From Pseudobutyrivibrio sp. (GTDB taxonomy: Bacteria > Bacillota > Clostridia > Lachnospirales > Lachnospiraceae), in assembly GCA_017557435.1 (NCBI GenBank), contig JAFYYR010000003.1, positions 1 to 64,000 on the forward strand: a DNA stretch of 64,000 bases. The letters run 5' to 3'. The notes beneath the pieces are model-generated. The model searched no databases, had not been told where the DNA came from, and saw only the letters and a program-made list of their open reading frames with translations. Positions 61,044 through 64,000 of the stretch are shown piece by piece (position 1 is the first letter of the stretch; each line of letters starts with the position of its first letter). A program made the translations under genes and the position numbers.

Positions 61044-62660
61044 TTACTCACCAAATTTGACAATCAACTTGCCATCAACCACTGCTATACTACCATAATC
61101 TGGGTATGTTGGCATAGCCTGAACTGATTCATCCTCTGCAAGAGTCCCATCATCTACCACTACTTTTTCATTGCCGAATCCGCAGTGCTCCTGCATAAAT
61201 CTAATAGCGCTTCCATAGGTAACTAAATCAGAATAAACTGGGAATTTCTCAATTTTAATTGCATCAAGCTCCTCATTGTCATCTACCACAACAAATGTGC
61301 CATCTGTATTTTTATCGAAATCCACAAATACGATTTCCATATCATCATCAAATCCCTGGCAGGACTTAATATTAGCAGCAAGCTGTGTGAAGTAGGATGT
61401 AGCCTGTCGCTCTGCGATATCAGCCTTGAGATATGCTGCATTGTCTAAATAGATATATGAAACCGTAATTACGAATATTGCAATGAGCTGTAGCCATGCT
61501 ATGAGTCTAGTTCCCTTTGATAGAACAGACTGCTTGAAATCATCAAAATCAATTGACTCAATTAAAATTACTGGAAGTATAAGCACAAAGGCTGTGCCAT
61601 AAACCATAAGGCTATCTACAAAATAGTCATCACTTGTAGATAGTATATACATCACATTCATGCCAACTGGAAGAAGTGCAGCTCCTACAATAGCCGAAAG
61701 CTTCACTCCAATTCCCACATTTTTCTTAACAATCAATACAAAAATGTGAATAACCGTAGCTAAAATCACACAAAGTGTTAATAACCTAAGATACTTAAGT
61801 CCATTAACTCCAGCGTAGCTTCCTACGAAAAACTCTCTGATACACTGAGCTAATCTGGCTGGGAACAGAGAAAGGTCATAGCCCTTACCCATGCCCTTGT
61901 AATCCATGGTGTCTATTCCCTTAAGCTTCTTGAAGATAGCAGCTAGCGCTGCCCAAATACCAAGTCCCACACCAAGTGTAGCTAAGTATGTAAATCCATT
62001 TTTTGCATAATCTCCTACTGCATCTATCCTATCAGTTAAAACATCCTGAAGTAACTTAATCAATACAATAGAAATTGTTACAGCAAAAAATGCCTGATAC
62101 ATGCTGAGTGATAATGCAAGTACTATAGCAGAAACCAGCACTCTAAGAACTAATCTAGCAGCTCCCTCATATTTGTCAAAAGCTGTCTCCGACACTATTA
62201 TCTCTGCAGCCTTAATAGATAATAATAGACCTAAGAAGTAAGGCCATGATGTAAACATAAATGAAAAGATACTAGGTACTACCGGATATACAATCATGAT
62301 TGCCCCGATAATTACTGCACTTACTTTTGATTTAATATCAAAAATTCGCACCACAGTGCTAGCAGAAAGTGCTATAAAAATCATAGATAAAATGCCATTG
62401 AACACTGGCACCGCAAATGTCCTAGTGGTAAATATCTGCAAATCATAGATAATGCCAAGTCCCCATCTGCCTAGCTCGTAGGTAGCACCTAACGAGAAAA
62501 GACATGCTGTATTGTCATGGTAGGATATCCTGTTGAAAATGATATAGCCATGGGCTATCAGTCCGATAACCATAACAGCAACAAAAGCCCACTGCTGAAG
62601 TGGGCTAAATCTCTCTTTTATTTTCTTAAATGCCTTTTCAATATCTGTAAATATACTCAA
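61044..62660 (-). CDS. GtrII-like glucosyltransferase domain membrane protein
   Basis: The 538-residue protein has about eleven membrane helices and a C-terminal extracytoplasmic tail. After helix 1 comes NRISYHDNTACLFSLGATYELGRW, the region typical of the GtrII/GtrV glucosyltransferase domain, with acidic and histidine residues at the expected catalytic loop. It likely moves glucose (or another hexose) from a polyprenyl phosphate made by the GT2 protein at 60078-61004. The start is TTG with GGAGG six bases before it. Confidence 0.87.
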   Translation of the reverse strand: MSIFTDIEKAFKKIKERFSPLQQWAFVAVMVIGLIAHGYIIFNRISYHDNTACLFSLGATYELGRWGLGIIYDLQIFTTRTFAVPVFNGILSMIFIALSASTVVRIFDIKSKVSAVIIGAIMIVYPVVPSIFSFMFTSWPYFLGLLLSIKAAEIIVSETAFDKYEGAARLVLRVLVSAIVLALSLSMYQAFFAVTISIVLIKLLQDVLTDRIDAVGDYAKNGFTYLATLGVGLGIWAALAAIFKKLKGIDTMDYKGMGKGYDLSLFPARLAQCIREFFVGSYAGVNGLKYLRLLTLCVILATVIHIFVLIVKKNVGIGVKLSAIVGAALLPVGMNVMYILSTSDDYFVDSLMVYGTAFVLILPVILIESIDFDDFKQSVLSKGTRLIAWLQLIAIFVITVSYIYLDNAAYLKADIAERQATSYFTQLAANIKSCQGFDDDMEIVFVDFDKNTDGTFVVVDDNEELDAIKIEKFPVYSDLVTYGSAIRFMQEHCGFGNEKVVVDDGTLAEDESVQAMPTYPDYGSIAVVDGKLIVKFGE

Positions 62661-62691
62661 ATCAATCCTCCGGATTATTACTATCTACATT

Positions 62692-64000
62692 TTATCTCAA
62701 AACAACTATAACATAATCATCATATTCTATAAAATCATCCTGATTGTCAGCACAATCATTATTGTAATAATCTACAACTCTATCGTACTCTTCATTAGTA
62801 TCAGTGATATTAATATCATATCCATAATGAGCAAACAGCTTTTGTGTAGCCCAGTTATGAGTATTGTATGCGTTAACAGACCAGGTGAGCACATCACCAT
62901 CTGTTACAGTCTCTTTTTTATAGAACCTGCCTGCCTCAACAACAGCAGGATCATATCCATAGACATTCACATCGCACCAATTGAGAAATCTATATCCTGC
63001 CTCTCCCTTACGAATGTGTAGGTAGTCCTGCTCGTCCATTGAGCGGCTAAATTCCCCTACAAATACACTCTTTTTTTCGCTAAGGTCATAATTGTTCTGA
63101 AGATAATTTCCAATCTCATTGACCTTATCTGCACATCTATCACACATATTGTATTCAAATACAAATAGCTGGCTAATCTCTCTGGCAGAACCATATAATA
63201 TAATTCCAGCTAAAATCACAGCCACAACTCTGCCTATTTTCCATTTTGAAATCAACACGAGTAAGATAAACACAGAAAATGCCACCAGCACAACAATAGA
63301 CTGACTCATTCTGTATAGCTGCATAACCCCCAGAAGAAAGCTAATAGAAAACTGACCTATCACAACTAATAATCCAAGTACTATTGGCCAAAAATCCCTG
63401 TTCTTCCAAGAGATGATTCCACAAATAACAATTAATGCAACTACTGCAAATAAGAACAAAGTAATAGGAAAATATCCTGCACCATAAAACAGGAAATTAC
63501 TCATTAGCTGGTTCTTAAGAGTGGCACCTATCTCACCAGCCCTGTCACTAAACTGCCAACCAATCATACCACCACTGGTCTGATATACATCAAGACCCAT
63601 AATAGCACAGAGAATCTTAGTAATGATGCTTCTCAGCACCATTGCGATAGCTGTCACCAAAACAATAGTGACAACCCATATACCTTCTGATTTAACCTGT
63701 ATCTTCTCTCCTGAAAATGCTTTAAGCAGTACAAGTATTACTCCAATTGTAATAATCACAATAGAAAATGATTCATAGCAGCAAATTGCCAGTACCATGA
63801 GAACAAGTGCAAAAACATCCCTTGGCAACTGAGCTTTAAGTCCTTCTCCCTTTACACTATACATAAGGTAAATAGCAATAGCCGATAGCAAAAATGCAAC
63901 GCCCATACCATTATGCATATAATAAATAAATACCTCTCCATTCATAGGATATACAAGCATCAGAGATGTAAACACTGCATATATCCAGCTAGGTATTCTA
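62692..64000 (-). CDS. Polytopic membrane protein, probable glycosyltransferase (5' end outside window)
   Basis: The frame is open to the right edge of the window, so the N-terminus is missing; at least 435 residues are present. There are nine or ten membrane helices (for example GVAFLLSAIAIYLMYS and DVFALVLMVLAICCYESFSI) followed by an extracytoplasmic domain of about 160 residues (RCADKVNEIGNYLQNNY ... YDDYVIVVLR). The layout resembles the GtrII-like protein just downstream (hydrophobic core, acidic external tail), and it may be a second hexosyltransferase. No family could be named with certainty. Confidence 0.7.
   Translation of the reverse strand, partial: RIPSWIYAVFTSLMLVYPMNGEVFIYYMHNGMGVAFLLSAIAIYLMYSVKGEGLKAQLPRDVFALVLMVLAICCYESFSIVIITIGVILVLLKAFSGEKIQVKSEGIWVVTIVLVTAIAMVLRSIITKILCAIMGLDVYQTSGGMIGWQFSDRAGEIGATLKNQLMSNFLFYGAGYFPITLFLFAVVALIVICGIISWKNRDFWPIVLGLLVVIGQFSISFLLGVMQLYRMSQSIVVLVAFSVFILLVLISKWKIGRVVAVILAGIILYGSAREISQLFVFEYNMCDRCADKVNEIGNYLQNNYDLSEKKSVFVGEFSRSMDEQDYLHIRKGEAGYRFLNWCDVNVYGYDPAVVEAGRFYKKETVTDGDVLTWSVNAYNTHNWATQKLFAHYGYDINITDTNEEYDRVVDYYNNDCADNQDDFIEYDDYVIVVLR

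Noticed and set aside
1-64000. CRISPR arrays, tRNA and rRNA genes
   Set aside because: No regularly spaced repeats and no tRNA-like cloverleaf or rRNA sequence was noticed on either strand.

Overview
The window looks like an AT-rich Firmicute chromosome, most likely a Lachnospiraceae of the Butyrivibrio/Pseudobutyrivibrio/Roseburia type. The reasons are strong GGAGG-type ribosome sites, TTG/GTG starts, T-run intrinsic terminators, GLUG repeat domains and IS66 elements. This assignment comes from gene style only, not from a marker gene. Apart from the IS66 genes and one small ORF, every gene reads leftward (minus strand).

Layout. 1-3504: two IS66 elements placed head to head; the left one is cut by the window edge and the right one is complete but has a frameshifted tnpC. 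3539-3748: a small unknown ORF. 3797-4453: small transaldolase/fructose-6-phosphate aldolase. 4593-5696: CDP-glucose 4,6-dehydratase (rfbG), as its own transcription unit between terminators. 5881-52068: 38 tightly packed minus-strand genes with no visible internal terminator, apparently one ~46 kb glycan operon. It is preceded by a sigma70-like promoter (52265-52293) and a terminator-like nested hairpin at the very 5' end of the transcript. 52326-53373: PsiE-like membrane protein and a flavin reductase-rubredoxin fusion. 53533-64000: a second glycan operon that continues past the window.

How the genes work together. Several sugar-nucleotide modules sit side by side: (i) rfbF/rfbH, with rfbG displaced 45 kb, for CDP-4-keto-3,6-dideoxyhexose, next to a ThDP carboligase, a DRE-TIM aldolase, a HAD phosphatase and an SDR that could make a branched (yersiniose-type) sugar; (ii) a WecE-type transaminase for dTDP-4-amino-4,6-dideoxygalactose; (iii) a complete set for a CMP-diacetyllegionaminic-acid-type nonulosonate (PglF-, PglE-, PglD-, NeuC-, NeuB- and NeuA-like) with a sialyltransferase-like gene; (iv) an acyl-carrier-protein cassette (ACP, AMP-ligase, type II thioesterase, LuxE, LuxC, FabZ-like dehydratase, second ThDP enzyme, divergent second NeuB, malate-type LDH) that probably builds an unusual acyl or keto-acid substituent; (v) an FkbH/ACP/AAC(3)-like set for glyceryl transfer. 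Assembly seems to use polyprenyl-phosphate sugar synthases (three DPM1/GtrB-type GT2 proteins), at least six polytopic GT-C-like proteins, a Wzx-like flippase and an LtaS-type phosphoglycerol transferase. No initiating phosphoglycosyltransferase, Wzz or obvious soluble GT1/GT4 enzyme is present.

Most notable points: the ACP/LuxCE/NeuB2/ThDP cassette; two membrane glycosyltransferases carrying the same GLUG beta-solenoid domain at opposite ends; the leader hairpin at the start of the giant operon; and nearly identical self-palindromic subterminal repeats in the IS66 element.
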